Of a stretch of 7,369 bases of DNA, positions 6,723 through 7,369 are shown one piece after another. Source of the stretch: Campylobacteraceae bacterium. GTDB lineage: Bacteria; Campylobacterota; Campylobacteria; Campylobacterales; Sulfurovaceae. The position numbers were made by a program, and so were the translations under genes. Numbering within the stretch: the stretch's first letter is position 1; each line of letters starts with the position of its first letter. The stretch lies in contig JALWMN010000042.1 of the NCBI GenBank assembly GCA_027083895.1, positions 1 to 7,369 of the forward strand, read 5' to 3'. The notes below the pieces were generated by a model. That model made no database searches, had not been told where the DNA came from, and was given only the letters and a program-made list of their open reading frames with translations.

Positions 6723-7369
6723 ATGTCACTAATAGAGGATTACAAAAAGCATACCGAAGAGAGAGCAAAACTGAATGTTCCGCCACTTCCATTAAGTGCT
6801 GAACAAACAGCTGAACTTGTAGAGCTTTTAAAAGAGTCTCCAGTAAAAGAACCAGAGTATCTACTGGATCTATTAAAAAATAGAGTACCAGCAGGTGTAG
6901 ATGATGCAGCATATGTAAAAGCCGCATTCTTAAACGATATTGTACAAGGCAAAACTTCTAGTGAAATTATAAGTAAGCTTGATGCTATTAAGATTTTAGG
7001 AAAAATGCTAGGTGGATACAATGTTGGACCACTTGTAGATGCCCTAAAGTTAGATGATGAAGAGCTAGCACAAGCAGCAGCTAATGAGCTTAAAAATACT
7101 ATTTTAGTGTATGATGCATTTAACGATGTTAAAAAGCTAATGGATGAAGGGAATAAATTTGCTAAAGATGTAATTGAATCTTGGGCAAATGCTGAATGGT
7201 TCACAAATAAACCAGAACTCCCTAGAGAGATTACAGTAACTGTATATAAAGTTCCAGGTGAGACAAATACAGATGATTTAAGTCCAGCTAGTGAAGCTTT
7301 CACAAGAGCAGATATTCCACTACACGCCCAATCTATGCTTCAATCTAGAATGGAAAAACCACTAGAGAC
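6723..7369 (+). CDS. acnB: Aconitate hydratase B, N-terminal part
   Basis: The frame is open for 215 codons to the right edge, about a quarter of the roughly 850-residue family length. AcnB interconverts citrate and isocitrate through a 4Fe-4S cluster in the TCA cycle, and often also hydrates 2-methyl-cis-aconitate. Residues 1-160 form the HEAT-like helical domain unique to AcnB, including PPLPLSAEQTAELVELL (20-36) and LLKNRVPAGVDDAAYVKAAFL (50-70). The next domain starts with ITVTVYKVPGETNTDDLSPA (170-189) and RADIPLHAQSML (195-206), closely matching AcnB. The iron-sulphur cysteines lie beyond the edge. The ATG has GGAG (6714-6717, five-base spacer). It is co-oriented with ftsK but has its own likely promoter. 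Confidence 0.96.
   Translation, partial: MSLIEDYKKHTEERAKLNVPPLPLSAEQTAELVELLKESPVKEPEYLLDLLKNRVPAGVDDAAYVKAAFLNDIVQGKTSSEIISKLDAIKILGKMLGGYNVGPLVDALKLDDEELAQAAANELKNTILVYDAFNDVKKLMDEGNKFAKDVIESWANAEWFTNKPELPREITVTVYKVPGETNTDDLSPASEAFTRADIPLHAQSMLQSRMEKPLE

Noticed and set aside
6740..7303. Antisense 187-codon open frame within acnB
   Set aside because: Serine-rich translation typical of the shadow of a real gene; the plus-strand AcnB match is strong.

Overview
The window looks like a chromosomal segment of a Campylobacterota (epsilonproteobacterial) bacterium. The DNA is AT-rich. The block ubiX-coaD-tmk-hisS, followed by a class I aspartate aminotransferase gene, matches a gene order I remember from Campylobacter and its relatives. 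FtsK is short (729 aa) and aconitase is of the AcnB type. I cannot fix the genus from the sequence alone; a Sulfurimonas/Sulfurovum-like organism is a guess.

Minus strand, read right to left: hup (HU-type nucleoid protein), a 352-base gap, tRNA-Leu(CAA), ubiX (flavin prenyltransferase, TTG start), coaD, tmk, a 171-base gap, hisS and the 5' part of an aspartate aminotransferase gene cut by the left edge. The junctions ubiX/coaD and coaD/tmk have one-base spacers, so these three genes look translationally coupled. Plus strand, on the right: ftsK (DNA translocase) and the 5' part of acnB, cut by the right edge. The hup-ftsK gap is a divergent promoter region.

The genes are mostly housekeeping: translation (HisRS, tRNA-Leu), dTTP and CoA synthesis, prenyl-FMN (probably for quinone synthesis), chromosome organisation and segregation (HU, FtsK) and the TCA cycle (AcnB). 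The surprises are in the gaps. (1) Just upstream of tRNA-Leu, about 280 bases are bracketed by two arms that form a 22-bp helix. All three non-Watson-Crick pairs are G-U wobbles on the minus strand only, and a TATTAT -10 box sits where a transcript would begin at the helix. This is a candidate structured RNA co-transcribed with the tRNA. (2) The tmk-hisS gap holds a 133-base palindromic element: 34-base arms built from 7-base tandem units, enclosing three consecutive triloop hairpins. A fourth triloop hairpin beside it covers the hisS ribosome binding site. (3) Another 7-base tandem array lies after ftsK. No CRISPR, transposase, integrase or defence gene was found.
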